A stretch of DNA of 64,000 nt from Aureispira anguillae (GCF_026000115.1 NZ_AP026867.1:6239001-6303000); one strand, 5' to 3'. Shown: positions 1 through 9,383, counted from the first letter of the stretch. The notes: generated by a model from the letters alone, not told the origin. A program made the numbers and translations.

Positions 1-320
1 CTATTGATTGGCTCTCTGGTGCGAATTTTTTGAAGCGTTTGCAAAAGGGTATAAACCGCACTGGGGTTGGCTCTATATTTTTTGCCTGTAACTTTATTGG
101 TATACGTCCAATTTAAGTCTTCTACTCGCTCAATCAATGCTTGATTACCAGATCGATCGGTCAAAAAAACACGATTGATAGGATCAATATTATTTAATGC
201 AAACATAGTATGCAGGTTGCCTGCATAAGTGTCCTTTTCCATGTTTGGATTATTCATTTTCCAAAACGCAAAGGTTCCTAGCCCACAAAAAAGGACTACT
301 AATACAATTATTCTACCCAT
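1..320 (-). CDS. DUF4340-like membrane-anchored protein (N-terminal part, runs off the window)
   Basis: The minus-strand frame opens at an ATG at 318-320 and stays open to base 1, so only the first ~106 residues are visible. The product begins with a short hydrophobic segment (about residues 4-20, one N-terminal membrane helix). After it come the patterns RVFLTDRSGNQALIERV, then a conserved-looking LNWTY, then KYRANPSAVYTLLQTLQKI. The order 'ligand-like strand, W-x-x, then RANP..V..LL..L..I' fits the DUF4340 family, which in Bacteroidota is a membrane-anchored envelope protein, often near gliding/ABC-type components. I see no neighbour that assigns a role. The family call rests on remembered pattern only. 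Confidence 0.65.
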   Translation of the reverse strand, partial: MGRIIVLVVLFCGLGTFAFWKMNNPNMEKDTYAGNLHTMFALNNIDPINRVFLTDRSGNQALIERVEDLNWTYTNKVTGKKYRANPSAVYTLLQTLQKIRTREPIN

Positions 321-672
321 AATTAAAACTGATTTTTTGCCTCCTATTATTTTTGACAGAGGCTTTTCCACAAAAGTAAAGAGTTTTTATATTAGCTTGT
401 TTGTTTTTCGGCTTTTTAGCAAAAGAAAAACAATATTTAATAAAAAAAGAGCGCACAAAAGTAATTTAAATTTAATAAACTTTTGTCAACTGATTTTGGA
501 TAAATCAAGCTAGGCAATAGGCTTAAATAACTACGCACAATCATTTTTGCTTCGTTACTTGATTGATACATAATATCAACTAGGGGTATGGTTTGCCTAT
601 TGGTAATTAGGTAGAAAGTTGGATAAAAGCCCTTTTGTTTAAAGGGGCTATACAAAACAAATACTAGAGTCT
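321..672. other. intergenic region, no gene supported
   Basis: This is an AT-rich gap between the 5' end of the DUF4340-like gene and the 3' end of the next minus-strand gene. Short open frames exist on both strands (up to about 94 codons), but they overlap each other, have low-complexity composition and show no signal or domain pattern. It most likely holds the promoter of the DUF4340-like gene. I see no RNA gene or clear hairpin terminator. Confidence 0.5.
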
Positions 673-1158
673 TTAAATGGCAATGATTTTCCAATCGCCA
701 TTAATTTTTCGCAAGACAAAACGAGCCATATCTCCAGCGGTAAAAACACGAGTATTTCCAGCAGCAATTGGCTGTGCACCATCAAAGAAAAAGTCACCGT
801 TTTGTAGATTTAGATGAGCAGACCATTCTGGAAATTTCTGATCTAATTCTTGCTTGTTGTAAACCGTTGGGGCATAATTTTCTTGATACATCTGGAAGGT
901 AACAGGCATATCGGGGCGGAGTGGGTTTTCTGAACAAAATAAGCGACGCATCTCAGCGGTAATGGTAATGGTCTGCCCTCCTTCAAAACTAGTAATTCGT
1001 TCATCTAAGTGATCGAACATAAAATCGCAATTTTGATCAAAAAAGCTTTGAATTACATTTAACCCGAATGTTCTTGCTGATTCTCTATCACTTTGTGCAA
1101 AAGAAGCAGTGATGAATAAAAAGAAACTACAGCAAATAAAAAATATTTTTCTGTTCAT
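673..1158 (-). CDS. small secreted protein of unknown function
   Basis: About 161 residues. I prefer the ATG at 1156-1158 over an earlier in-frame ATG at 1224, because the earlier start would overlap the upstream methyltransferase gene and place 22 polar residues before a typical signal peptide (MNRKIFFICCSFFLFITASFAQ, cleavage expected after SFA). The mature part is a compact domain with a run of aromatic residues (SFFDQNCDFMFDHLDE) and ends in WKIIAI, as in many small SnoaL/NTF2-like or DUF4783-like proteins of Bacteroidota, though I cannot assign the family. It lies 38 bp downstream of the methyltransferase stop on the same strand, so co-transcription is plausible. Confidence 0.7.
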   Translation of the reverse strand: MNRKIFFICCSFFLFITASFAQSDRESARTFGLNVIQSFFDQNCDFMFDHLDERITSFEGGQTITITAEMRRLFCSENPLRPDMPVTFQMYQENYAPTVYNKQELDQKFPEWSAHLNLQNGDFFFDGAQPIAAGNTRVFTAGDMARFVLRKINGDWKIIAI

Positions 1159-1196
1159 TATGGAAGTTGTTTTAACGAATTCATATCGAGTATATT

Positions 1197-2138
1197 CTAG
1201 TTCATTTTTGAATACATATAACAATGACTAATGGCTAACTCTTTGGTACTAAAATTACTAAAATCTGAATGAATTTTCAAGGAATTGACCGCTTCTATAT
1301 CCCCAGGTCTAGTTTCTGTATCGGTTAGCGGAATATTTAATTCTTGATACAAGTTGACAAATTGAGGAAATCGCCATCTATTTTGAGGCTGAATACTATT
1401 GTCAATAATCTTGTCCCAAGTAGTGTTGCTGTACTGTAGAAAGTTATAAATATTGATGGAGTGATCAAAATGTGCAAAATGATCGGACATATCAATAAAA
1501 TGAGATTGAAAGCCAGTAGGAGAGACAATCCGTTTAAACTCTTTTAGTATATCCTTCAGTACATCGGGATAAACATGCTCAAAAGTATTATTAGAATGAA
1601 CCAAATCGATAGAGCCTGTAGGAATATGACTTAGCTTTCTAGCATCCATAATGATATAACGAATGTTTAACCGAGCTAAAATAGTTTCAAAACTAAGCGT
1701 TTCAAAGTCTTTATGAATTTGCTGTAAGGTGGCAACTCGTTCGGGAAGAGCATCGATATATTGACTTAATTTATTCTGTTCTATTAGGTCAATAAAACGA
1801 TCAATGGTATCTTTTAATTTCTCTTTGTTGGTGAGGTTGGAAATGTCTACCGTGTTGATCTCAGAAGCTCCAGACAAAAAGAAGCTAAAAGGAATAACAG
1901 GGTACCAACCCGTTCCTAATTCCAGTGTTTTTTTTCCTTTAATAGGACCACAAAACTGCTGAAAAGCGCTAATATGATGTTTTACATGCTCTAAGCGATC
2001 GTAGAAATATTCATCTCCCAAATAAACACCTTTGGTGATGTTTTTTTGGAACCAATGGTTAATTTTATGCCCATTAGGCATGAATGAGATGGTTTTTTGG
2101 ATAATAGCCTTTAAGTGCCACTTACGTATCATTGACAT
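1197..2138 (-). CDS. class I SAM-dependent methyltransferase
   Basis: 313 residues with a Rossmann-type methyltransferase core. Motif I is LELGTGWYPVIP (about residues 71-82), the SAM-binding glycine loop. A later acidic turn, IMDARKLSHIPTGSIDLVHSN, marks motifs II/III, and NTFEHVYPDVLKDILKEFKR is typical of Methyltransf_11-like enzymes. An N-terminal basic/amphipathic stretch precedes the domain. The substrate is unknown. Small-molecule or glycan methylation is more likely than nucleic acid methylation, because no NPPY-type or RNA-binding segment is seen. The gene is followed closely by the small secreted protein and preceded by an intergenic gap, so it may be the first gene of a two-gene unit. 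Confidence 0.8.
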   Translation of the reverse strand: MSMIRKWHLKAIIQKTISFMPNGHKINHWFQKNITKGVYLGDEYFYDRLEHVKHHISAFQQFCGPIKGKKTLELGTGWYPVIPFSFFLSGASEINTVDISNLTNKEKLKDTIDRFIDLIEQNKLSQYIDALPERVATLQQIHKDFETLSFETILARLNIRYIIMDARKLSHIPTGSIDLVHSNNTFEHVYPDVLKDILKEFKRIVSPTGFQSHFIDMSDHFAHFDHSINIYNFLQYSNTTWDKIIDNSIQPQNRWRFPQFVNLYQELNIPLTDTETRPGDIEAVNSLKIHSDFSNFSTKELAISHCYMYSKMN

Positions 2139-2286
2139 ATTTTTTTTACAAATAAGCTACAAATATAGTAGATATAATTTAAATGAGGTGCATAAGGTAG
2201 ATGGACAAAATTAGTATACTATTAATTAACGAGTATTTTTAACGCAGCTAGGGCGGAAAAAGATGCTTAATTTTTTGTCCAGCTAC

Positions 2287-3396
2287 TTATTGAGGAGGGA
2301 CGTTTGCAATATTTTCGATGGCTTGAACAATGGCATCTAGTTCTTTTGGATAATTAATAAATGAATTGGCTTTGCCCCGCCCGTCCCAAATTGGGATGGT
2401 AATGATTTTTCGGCGTACTCCTTTCGTAATTGCAATTCGCAGAGCAATCGGTCTAGGTTTATTAGACAGGCGCTTGATACAATCTTGGTTATCGCAGGTG
2501 TAAATTTGATCAAATTCAAAGAAATTTTTCTCTTCAATATACGCCACCAATTTTTCTAAATTTTCTCTTGAAATATTGTGTTTGCTAACTTGAAGCCCCT
2601 GCAATTCACTCTGGTATTCTTTGATAATACGACCGTCTGTCTTAATCAAAATCATGTTTCTATAAACGGGATCAACCCCTCCATAAAAACCACCTCCTAC
2701 CAATTCTATTTGCATCAGTTCCTTAGGTTCTTCCTTTGCCAATTGGGCACGTCCTTTTTTTGTTTTTTCTAAACGAGCAATACGCCTTTTTTCTCGGCGA
2801 GCTCTTTTTGCTTTGCGGCGCTGCCAAACTTTGGGCTTGTATTTGATACCACGTTGTGCCAAAAAATTAGTATAACTGTCTGTCTCTTTGGTTAGGGCGT
2901 CTTCTGCAAAATTGACATTAATATCTGGTAAATCATTAGGAGAGCGTTCAAAGGGGGCATCCGCATCTGCAACCCGAATAAAATGGTAGCGATAAGAAGA
3001 TTTTTTGTTCATGGTGAACTCTAAAATGAGCGCTTCTTCGCTAAAAGAAGCAATGCGCCACCATTCTACCCGCCTAAAATTATACTTGACCTCATTTTGT
3101 TCTTTGTTGAGTTGCCAAAGCCCCCCCGATAAGGTTCCATTAAGATAGGTTTGATAACCGTAGTCATAACGAAAGAACAAATAATAGGCATAAGCTTCGT
3201 CTGCTTTGTGTATGATGGTATTGCTCTCTGCATGAGTTGTATACGTGTATTTCCACTTCGTATTAACAAATAAATTTTCATTAATAGGAGGGTAAATAGC
3301 AGCAGTACTATCCGTAATTTGTGCCAGAGTGGTTGAACACAAAAAAGATAGGATGATCGAAAAGCAACCTAGTAAGATTTGTTTTTTATTGAGCAT
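2287..3396 (-). CDS. secreted protein with lipocalin-like N-terminal and DUF6438-like C-terminal parts
   Basis: About 369 residues from the preferred ATG at 3394-3396, which places the signal peptide (KKQILLGCFSIILSFLCSTTLAQ) at the N terminus. An in-frame ATG at 3462 would add 22 polar residues. The first half reads like a lipocalin-type beta barrel: NTKWKYTY, alternating aromatic/polar strands, WWRIASFSEEALILEF. A very basic linker follows (WQRRKAKRARREKRRIARL). The last ~130 residues start LVGGGFYGGVDPVYRNMI and resemble the DUF6438 pattern (a glycine-rich strand, then a helix ending in NFFEF). The family assignments are tentative. The basic linker may bind RNA, DNA or acidic glycans, but nothing shows which. 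Confidence 0.65.
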   Translation of the reverse strand: MLNKKQILLGCFSIILSFLCSTTLAQITDSTAAIYPPINENLFVNTKWKYTYTTHAESNTIIHKADEAYAYYLFFRYDYGYQTYLNGTLSGGLWQLNKEQNEVKYNFRRVEWWRIASFSEEALILEFTMNKKSSYRYHFIRVADADAPFERSPNDLPDINVNFAEDALTKETDSYTNFLAQRGIKYKPKVWQRRKAKRARREKRRIARLEKTKKGRAQLAKEEPKELMQIELVGGGFYGGVDPVYRNMILIKTDGRIIKEYQSELQGLQVSKHNISRENLEKLVAYIEEKNFFEFDQIYTCDNQDCIKRLSNKPRPIALRIAITKGVRRKIITIPIWDGRGKANSFINYPKELDAIVQAIENIANVPPQ

Positions 3397-3587
3397 AAAC
3401 CAAGAAATTTGGTACTTTGACTTATCTTTGATTGTGTTAATGGCTGATTCATTAACAGGCACTAATAATTATCCCATTAGCGCAGTTTTTGTAGGTGTTC
3501 TGATATTACTATAAATGAGTAGTTACCAGCATAGGTAACCATTAATTAAAAATTAACCGTTACAAAAATACTAAAAAATACAAAAAG

Positions 3588-4202
3588 ATGTTACGTTTAA
3601 CTAGCTATCTGGTAGTTCTTATGTTATTTTTAACAGCTTGCACCTCAAATAATAATAAAATTGGAGAGGACGGTTTTCCTGAGTTTTCAGAAGAAGAATT
3701 GCAAGAAATGATGAAAAACAACCCGAAAGTTCAAGGACAGTTGGGGCAGCAGAGGAATACAGAAGAACTCATTCGAAAAATGCAAGAATTACTGGAACAG
3801 CAGCCCAATGATTTGGTTGCCAATTATAATTTGGCAAAGTTGTTTTATCAAAAATTTAGCAAAGATAGTTTACAAGAAGATTGCCAAAAAGCCATCCCTT
3901 ATTTTTCTAGGGTAATTGAGCTAGATGAAAACTATGAAAAGGGGCATGCTTATTACAATAGAATGCTGTGTTATTTGTTCACCAACCAATTGGACGCAGC
4001 GATGGACGATATTAATCGTTTTGTAGCGGTAAACCAAGGCAGAACCCCAGTTAATTATCAATCTATGCGAGCAGAAATTTTATTTTTACAAGGAAAAAAA
4101 GAGGCAGCTTGTAAATATCATCAGATGGCTTTGGAGGTTGCTCAAAAAGATAGTTTACCCGTTGATAATGAACAAAAATGGGCAGGGCGATGTCCTAATT
4201 AA
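3588..4202 (+). CDS. TPR-containing lipoprotein
   Basis: 204 residues. The N terminus is a lipoprotein signal peptide with lipobox LTAC (Cys18), so the mature protein should be lipidated by Lgt and anchored in the envelope. A polar linker is followed by tetratricopeptide-type helices from about residue 65 onward: NDLVANYNLAKLFYQK, AIPYFSRVIELDENYEKGHAYYN, AMDDINRFVAVNQ, then a last repeat ending ACKYHQMALEVA. It is divergent from the gene at 3396. Such small TPR lipoproteins are common in this phylum and their partners are unknown. Confidence 0.75.
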   Translation: MLRLTSYLVVLMLFLTACTSNNNKIGEDGFPEFSEEELQEMMKNNPKVQGQLGQQRNTEELIRKMQELLEQQPNDLVANYNLAKLFYQKFSKDSLQEDCQKAIPYFSRVIELDENYEKGHAYYNRMLCYLFTNQLDAAMDDINRFVAVNQGRTPVNYQSMRAEILFLQGKKEAACKYHQMALEVAQKDSLPVDNEQKWAGRCPN

Positions 4203-4408
4203 TTAGAGCTGACTTTTGTCTAACTATTTAACGTTAAAATTTAGTTATAGAAACAAAAGCAAACGAACTATTTAAGGGCAAAACCGTATCTTGTTATATT
4301 GGCACAATGCCTAATAAAATATCCTACAGCGATATTTGATGTTGGAAATAGTTCAACAAAGTGTGATTTCATACTTACCCCCAAATAATATTTAATACAA
4401 CAATAAGC

Positions 4409-6211
4409 ATGATAAGATTATTTCTTTTTTCAATAGCACTACTAATTGCGAACCAAACGCTAGCACAAACAGCTTCTTTGGCTCGAAAATATTTTTCAGA
4501 TGGGGAGTTTGAAAAGGCAGCAGCCCTATATAAAGAATTGCATGAGCGAAACAGAGCGAATGATTATTTTTTTGAACGTTACTTTGTTACCCTTTTGGAA
4601 TTAGAAGATTACAAGGAGTCCGAAAAAATGATAAAAAAATCCATCAAGGCTGCTCCTGAAAAAGTAGAACGCTATGTTAGTTATGGAATTTTGTACGAAC
4701 GCCAAGGCAATCGAGATAAAGCAAACGAACAGTACGCTAAGGCGATCAAACTCTTAGCGCCCAATCAAGTTCAAGTTGTGAAATTAGCCAATGCTTTTAT
4801 TAAAAATAAGGGCTATCAATATGCTGTAGAGACCTACGAAAAAGGAAGCAAATTGATGAAAATCAAAAATATGTTTGCCTATGAAATGGGCTCGGTTTAT
4901 CGCCTAAAAGGGGACATTCCTAAAATGATAGAGAGCTATTTAAATTGCTTGGAATATTTACCCAATAGAATGACTAATATTCAGGCCTTTTTTCAACGTG
5001 AACTATCTAAAACAGATGGTTTCTCTGAACTCAAGAAACAACTCTATGCTCGAATCAATAAACTACCAGAAGTAACCATTTATCCCGTTATGCTCATTTG
5101 GGTGTTTGAGCAACAAGGGGATTTTGAAAATGCCCTTAGACAGGCTAAAGCATTGGATAAGCGTCAAAATGAAAATGGAAATAGAATTTATAGATTAGCG
5201 CAAACTGCTATTCGAGAGAAATCTTATGATGCGGGGATCGATGCTTATAATTATATCATTGAAGAAAAAGGAATAGATAGCCCTTATTATATCGATTCTA
5301 AACGCTATGTTTTAATTGCAAAACGGGATCGATTGGTTGAAGGGTTTAAGTATACAAGGGAAGAATTGCTTACCTTAGAAGCAGAGTACGAGGCTTATAT
5401 CAACGAATTTGGACGGAGTTATACAACAGCTGGAATTATGCAAGAAATGGCAGAGTTGCAGGCTTTTTATCTCAATGATCTAGACAAGGCGATTGTCGTT
5501 TTGGAGGAGGTTATTAAAATGCCTCAATTGTCTAGGATTGCACAAGCTGAAGCAAAAATTGACCTAGGCGATTATTATCTAATGCAGGGCGAAGTTTGGG
5601 AATCTACTTTACTTTACTCTCAGGTGGATAAAGAAATGAAAGATGCGCCTCTAGGCGAAATGGCACGCTACAAAAATGCTAAATTGTCTTATTATAAAGG
5701 GGATTTTGAATGGGCACAAGATCAATTGGATATTCTTAAAGGTTCTACATCTGAACTGATTTCTAACGATGCGATTGGCTTATCGGTATTTATTTTAGAT
5801 CATTATGCCTTAGATACAACTGCAAAACCAATGCAGATGTTTGCTAAGGCGGAACTATTGATGTTTCAGAATAAATTTGATGAATCTATTGTTGTGATGG
5901 ATAGTATTTTAGAACAACATGCAGAACATGGATTGGGGGATGATATTTTATTTGCTAAATCAAATATTGCCTATAAAAAACGGGATTATACCACAGCTAT
6001 AAAACTACTAGAGGACATACCTGTTAAATACAAAGATGGAATTTTAGTAGACAATGCCCTTTTTAGAATGGCAGAAATTTATGAACAACGACTTGGAGAC
6101 AGCAAAAAGGCAATGGAATTGTATGAAAAGATTCTTTTTGAGCATTCTGGTTCTTTGTTTATTGTGGAGGCAAGAAAACGTTTTCGAAAATTACGAGGAG
6201 ATGGTGTTTAA
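4409..6211 (+). CDS. secreted TPR-repeat protein
   Basis: 600 residues starting with a signal peptide (MIRLFLFSIALLIANQTLAQ) and then almost entirely helical TPR-like repeats: YFSDGEFEKAAALYKELHE, YVSYGILYERQGNRDKANEQY, FAYEMGSVYRLKGDIPKMIESY and others up to the C terminus (AMELYEKILFEHSGS). The architecture fits a periplasmic or outer-membrane scaffold with no catalytic site. An intrinsic terminator follows directly at 6249-6279. The 206-bp gap to the preceding TPR lipoprotein suggests a separate promoter, although the two could belong to one functional unit. Confidence 0.75.
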   Translation: MIRLFLFSIALLIANQTLAQTASLARKYFSDGEFEKAAALYKELHERNRANDYFFERYFVTLLELEDYKESEKMIKKSIKAAPEKVERYVSYGILYERQGNRDKANEQYAKAIKLLAPNQVQVVKLANAFIKNKGYQYAVETYEKGSKLMKIKNMFAYEMGSVYRLKGDIPKMIESYLNCLEYLPNRMTNIQAFFQRELSKTDGFSELKKQLYARINKLPEVTIYPVMLIWVFEQQGDFENALRQAKALDKRQNENGNRIYRLAQTAIREKSYDAGIDAYNYIIEEKGIDSPYYIDSKRYVLIAKRDRLVEGFKYTREELLTLEAEYEAYINEFGRSYTTAGIMQEMAELQAFYLNDLDKAIVVLEEVIKMPQLSRIAQAEAKIDLGDYYLMQGEVWESTLLYSQVDKEMKDAPLGEMARYKNAKLSYYKGDFEWAQDQLDILKGSTSELISNDAIGLSVFILDHYALDTTAKPMQMFAKAELLMFQNKFDESIVVMDSILEQHAEHGLGDDILFAKSNIAYKKRDYTTAIKLLEDIPVKYKDGILVDNALFRMAEIYEQRLGDSKKAMELYEKILFEHSGSLFIVEARKRFRKLRGDGV

Positions 6212-6248
6212 TAAAAGCTTTGTATTTTTTATCTTAAAATAAACACTG

Positions 6249-6279
6249 GAGGTTGCTTCCTAATGAAGTAGCCTCTTTA
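6249..6279 (+). terminator. intrinsic terminator after the TPR gene
   Basis: An 11-bp stem GAGGTTGCTTC / GAAGTAGCCTC (with G-T pairs) closes a CTAAT loop and is followed by TTTATAATTTT. It sits 37 bases after the TPR gene stop. A similar GAGG(C/T)TGC stem recurs at 29145 and 58160. Confidence 0.75.
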
Positions 6280-6545
6280 TAATTTTAATCGCTCTTTGGC
6301 AAATCGAACAGAGCTTGCGACCTCACAAACAGAGTGAGTAACAAGGCTCACGCAGTAACCACAGAGTAGCAGCGAAGCTAATCGTGTGGAAATTTTAATT
6401 AACGCCCTTAATTATGCCGTTTGGGTATTAGATTGTAGCAAGCTAAAAACAACGTGATCTAGGCTCTAATATCCCAAATAGAAGCATTTTACCTTACGTT
6501 TTACGATTAGCACACAATTTGTAAAAAAAACATCTTAATAAAAAA
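6280..6545. other. intergenic region with a possible dispersed repeat
   Basis: No open frame of interest. Bases 6357-6387 (AACCACAGAGTAGCAGCG then AAGCTAATCG) match, on the opposite strand, the intergenic stretch 44171-44201 at roughly two thirds of positions, including the runs AACCAC, AGTAGCA and TAATCG. This may be a small dispersed non-coding repeat. The rest presumably holds the promoter for the ATP-grasp/histidine kinase pair. Confidence 0.35.
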
Positions 6546-7451
6546 ATGAAACCATACGATATTGTATTATTAACGGAGGCTAAGTATATGAATCCTACGG
6601 AGGTAGATTGGTATACAAAACAGGTTTTGGTAGAGGATGGATTGGTGCAAGCAGCACTTGAAAAAAAGGGCTTGACAGTAAAAAAAATGAACTGGGATGC
6701 CCCTGATTTTGATTGGGCTAGTACAAGGGCTATTATTTTTAGAACTCCTTGGGATTATTCAGAGCGATTTGATGAATTTTCTGTTTGGTTAGAACAGGTG
6801 GTTACTCAAACGCATCTAATCAATTCACAGGCACAAATTAATTGGAATATTGACAAGCATTATTTATTGGACTTGCAGAAAAAGGGGATACGAATTCCTT
6901 TGACCAAAATTATCGATCCTCAGTCCAAAACTAGCCTAAGTGATTTGCAAAAAGAATTAGGATGGAAAGAAATGGTACTGAAACCAACCGTTTCAGCAGC
7001 TGGACGACATACCTATCGCCTGACCCCAGAAAATATAGAAAGTTACGAATCTTTGTTTCAAACCTTAATTGCAAAAGAAGCAATGATGTTGCAGCCATTC
7101 TTGTATAATATTACCAAAAAGGGAGAAGTGGCTTTTATGCTTATTGATGGGAAGTATACACATGCTGTGCTTAAAAAGGCAAAAAAGGGAGATTTTAGGG
7201 TGCAAGATGATTTTGGCGGCTCTGTAGAAGTCTATCAGCCTTCAAAAGAAGAAATCGAATTTGCAGAAAAGGCGGTTGCTGCTTGTTCCGAAATGCCTAC
7301 TTATGCTCGGGTAGATATGGTGTGGGACAATGAAGATCAAATGGCTTTGTCTGAAATAGAACTAATAGAACCAGAAATGTGGTTTAGAAATGCTCCATCT
7401 GCTGCGGATGAACTTGCAGAAGTAATTGTAACTAAAATTATTAAACAATAG
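6546..7451 (+). CDS. ATP-grasp domain protein (glutathione synthetase/RimK-like ligase)
   Basis: 301 residues. The fold is that of ATP-grasp carboxylate-amine ligases: a pre-ATP-grasp N-terminal part with IIFRTPWDYSERFDEF, an ATP-binding part with EMVLKPTVSAAGRHTYRL (Lys binding ATP, glycine-rich loop), and a C-terminal metal-binding part with LSEIELIEPEMWFR, where the Glu residues should bind Mg2+. That last motif is typical of the prokaryotic glutathione synthetase-like ATP-grasp group. The acceptor substrate cannot be read from the sequence. The stop codon lies 3 bases before the start of the histidine kinase, which implies translational coupling. Confidence 0.75.
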   Translation: MKPYDIVLLTEAKYMNPTEVDWYTKQVLVEDGLVQAALEKKGLTVKKMNWDAPDFDWASTRAIIFRTPWDYSERFDEFSVWLEQVVTQTHLINSQAQINWNIDKHYLLDLQKKGIRIPLTKIIDPQSKTSLSDLQKELGWKEMVLKPTVSAAGRHTYRLTPENIESYESLFQTLIAKEAMMLQPFLYNITKKGEVAFMLIDGKYTHAVLKKAKKGDFRVQDDFGGSVEVYQPSKEEIEFAEKAVAACSEMPTYARVDMVWDNEDQMALSEIELIEPEMWFRNAPSAADELAEVIVTKIIKQ

Positions 7452-7454
7452 AGA

Positions 7455-8993
7455 ATGACTCAAAAGGCAATTTGGAAGATTGTTGTTATGGTAACCAGTG
7501 CTTTGATCGGCATCTTTGGGATGCAGGTATATTCTATTTTATCTGCTTTCCAACTCAATAGTGAGCTATTTGATGGGAATATTCACAGTGCATTGGATCA
7601 TATTGTTTCTAAGTTGGAGCAGACAGAATTAGAGAAAACAGCTGCTTTGTATAACTTGCCACGTTTAACAAGCATTACAAAACCCAACTCAAGAGAGCTT
7701 GCTACGGCATTGGAAGTGAATGAAATCTCAGATTATTATTTAGCCGATTCTAATCGAACCGTGCAATACTCTGCGGTGGATACCTTACCCAAACAGGAGG
7801 TTGAACACTTGGTCGATAATTTTAAAACAACAGAAACGACTCGGACATGGACCAAGGGAAAAAACAAGGAAGCTTATATGATTCATTTTGAGCGCTTTTT
7901 TGTGCATCATGGCATTGTCAAAGACATCCCCGTTCAGCAACGAATTACCATCAAATCTTTGGATACCTTGTTGCAGCAGGAGTTACTGGATAAGGGAATT
8001 ACGACTTCCTGTGCCTATGGGGTTTATTCTACCAAGGATGATGATTTTGTGATGTTAAATCCTGTTGCTAAAGATTGTGAAGAGCGATACTTACAGCCCT
8101 CAGATTTTAAATATTCTATTAGTTTGTTTCCTAGTTCTAATGAACAGGTTGCCCGTTTATATGTTGATTTTCCTGGTAAAAGAAGCTTTCTGTGGAGTGG
8201 TTTATGGTTGCATTTAATGAGTACGTTTATTTTTACAGGAATTGTCATTTTTTGTTTCTATTACACCATTAAAGTTATCCTAGAGCAGAAAAAGTTATCT
8301 GAAATGAAGAACGACTTTTTAAATAATATGACCCATGAATTTAAAACACCTATTGCAACGATTTCTATTGCGACAGATACCATCAAAAAATGGATAGATA
8401 AGGGGCGAGCAGAAAAAGCAATGCGATTTGTGAATATTATAGAGGAAGAAAACAAACGAATGAATAGCCAAGTCGGTAAAGTATTGCAGATGGCTAGGAT
8501 CGATAAGCGAGAGTTTAAACTCAATTTGGTAGAGGTTTATGCAGAAGATGTCATCTTAAATGCTGCTGAAAAAATTGCCCTTCAAGTAGAACAAAAAGGA
8601 GGACAAGTTATTTTAGATTTGGAAGCTAGCAACTCAATCATTCAGGCGGACGAAACTCATTTTACAAATATTATCCACAACCTCTTGGATAATGCCAATA
8701 AATATTCTCCAGAGCAACCTGTTATTACGATTCGAACAAGAAATGCTGGTAATGGTTTTTTGTTTGAGATAGAAGATAATGGACTTGGAATTAGTAAAGA
8801 AGCCAGAAAATATATTTTTGATAAGTTTTATCGTGTGCCAACAGGAAACCTACACGATATAAAGGGCTTTGGTTTAGGGTTGAGTTATGTACAGGCAATT
8901 GTAACGGCACATGGAGGTACAATTGATCTTCGGTCAGAAGTTGGAAAAGGTTCTACGTTTATTGTGTCAATGCCTTTTAAGCAAGATGTATAG
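7455..8993 (+). CDS. sensor histidine kinase, membrane-bound
   Basis: 512 residues. One N-terminal transmembrane helix (about 11-31) and a second at about 262-282 bracket a ~230-residue extracytoplasmic sensor region with no recognised fold. The cytoplasmic part has the phosphoacceptor motif MTHEFKTPIATIS (His294), the N box NLLDNANKYSPEQP, the G1 box EDNGLGISKE, the F box IFDKFYRV and the G2 box GFGLGLSY, so HisKA plus HATPase_c are complete. No response regulator is adjacent. The next gene is a small unrelated protein, so the partner must be elsewhere or upstream signalling is unusual. It is coupled to the ATP-grasp gene. Confidence 0.9.
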   Translation: MTQKAIWKIVVMVTSALIGIFGMQVYSILSAFQLNSELFDGNIHSALDHIVSKLEQTELEKTAALYNLPRLTSITKPNSRELATALEVNEISDYYLADSNRTVQYSAVDTLPKQEVEHLVDNFKTTETTRTWTKGKNKEAYMIHFERFFVHHGIVKDIPVQQRITIKSLDTLLQQELLDKGITTSCAYGVYSTKDDDFVMLNPVAKDCEERYLQPSDFKYSISLFPSSNEQVARLYVDFPGKRSFLWSGLWLHLMSTFIFTGIVIFCFYYTIKVILEQKKLSEMKNDFLNNMTHEFKTPIATISIATDTIKKWIDKGRAEKAMRFVNIIEEENKRMNSQVGKVLQMARIDKREFKLNLVEVYAEDVILNAAEKIALQVEQKGGQVILDLEASNSIIQADETHFTNIIHNLLDNANKYSPEQPVITIRTRNAGNGFLFEIEDNGLGISKEARKYIFDKFYRVPTGNLHDIKGFGLGLSYVQAIVTAHGGTIDLRSEVGKGSTFIVSMPFKQDV

Positions 8994-9029
8994 GTAGTGT
9001 TGTGATGAGGGAGGATTTATAAATTTATA

Positions 9030-9383
9030 ATGATGAATAGAATGAAAAAAGAATTGTTGGTTCTGCGACAAACAGCGGCTTTTGTTCAGAAAGATTTTGA
9101 GGTAGAACATATCCCTAGCGATGTTACAGAAGCAGAACTATTGGCTTTTTTAGAACATTTTATACAAAATTTAATAGATAACGATTTAGAACAATTATTT
9201 TATATCTTGTACCGTCTGGATATTAATGAACGGAAAGTTCATCAAGCACTAGCTCCTAGTGCTTCTGAGCTGCCGCATCAAGTATTGGCTCAGTTAATTT
9301 TTCAACGTGAAAAACAAAAGGCAATTACTCGTATAGAATATGCAGCAGAGAATAAGGATGAAGGGGATGGTTGGAATAATTAA
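9030..9383 (+). CDS. small conserved protein of unknown function
   Basis: 117 residues, soluble, mostly helical. The pattern LLAFLEHFIQNLIDNDLEQL, then FYILYRLDINERKVHQAL, then VLAQLIFQREKQKAITR resembles a small uncharacterised protein often seen in Bacteroidota genomes, but I know no function. The tail is acidic (ENKDEGDGW). It lies 36 bp after the histidine kinase and 31 bp before the CYTH gene on the same strand, so the four genes 6546-9939 may be one transcript. The start could also be the ATG one codon downstream. Confidence 0.65.
   Translation: MMNRMKKELLVLRQTAAFVQKDFEVEHIPSDVTEAELLAFLEHFIQNLIDNDLEQLFYILYRLDINERKVHQALAPSASELPHQVLAQLIFQREKQKAITRIEYAAENKDEGDGWNN

Noticed and set aside
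229-513. 94-codon plus-strand open frame overlapping the 5' end of the DUF4340-like gene
   Set aside because: Composition and lack of any motif suggest a shadow frame; the minus-strand gene is open across the overlap and has a proper membrane segment.
7455-8993. response regulator domain fused to or next to the histidine kinase
   Set aside because: The protein ends right after the G2 box, and neither neighbour has receiver-domain Asp/Lys patterns.
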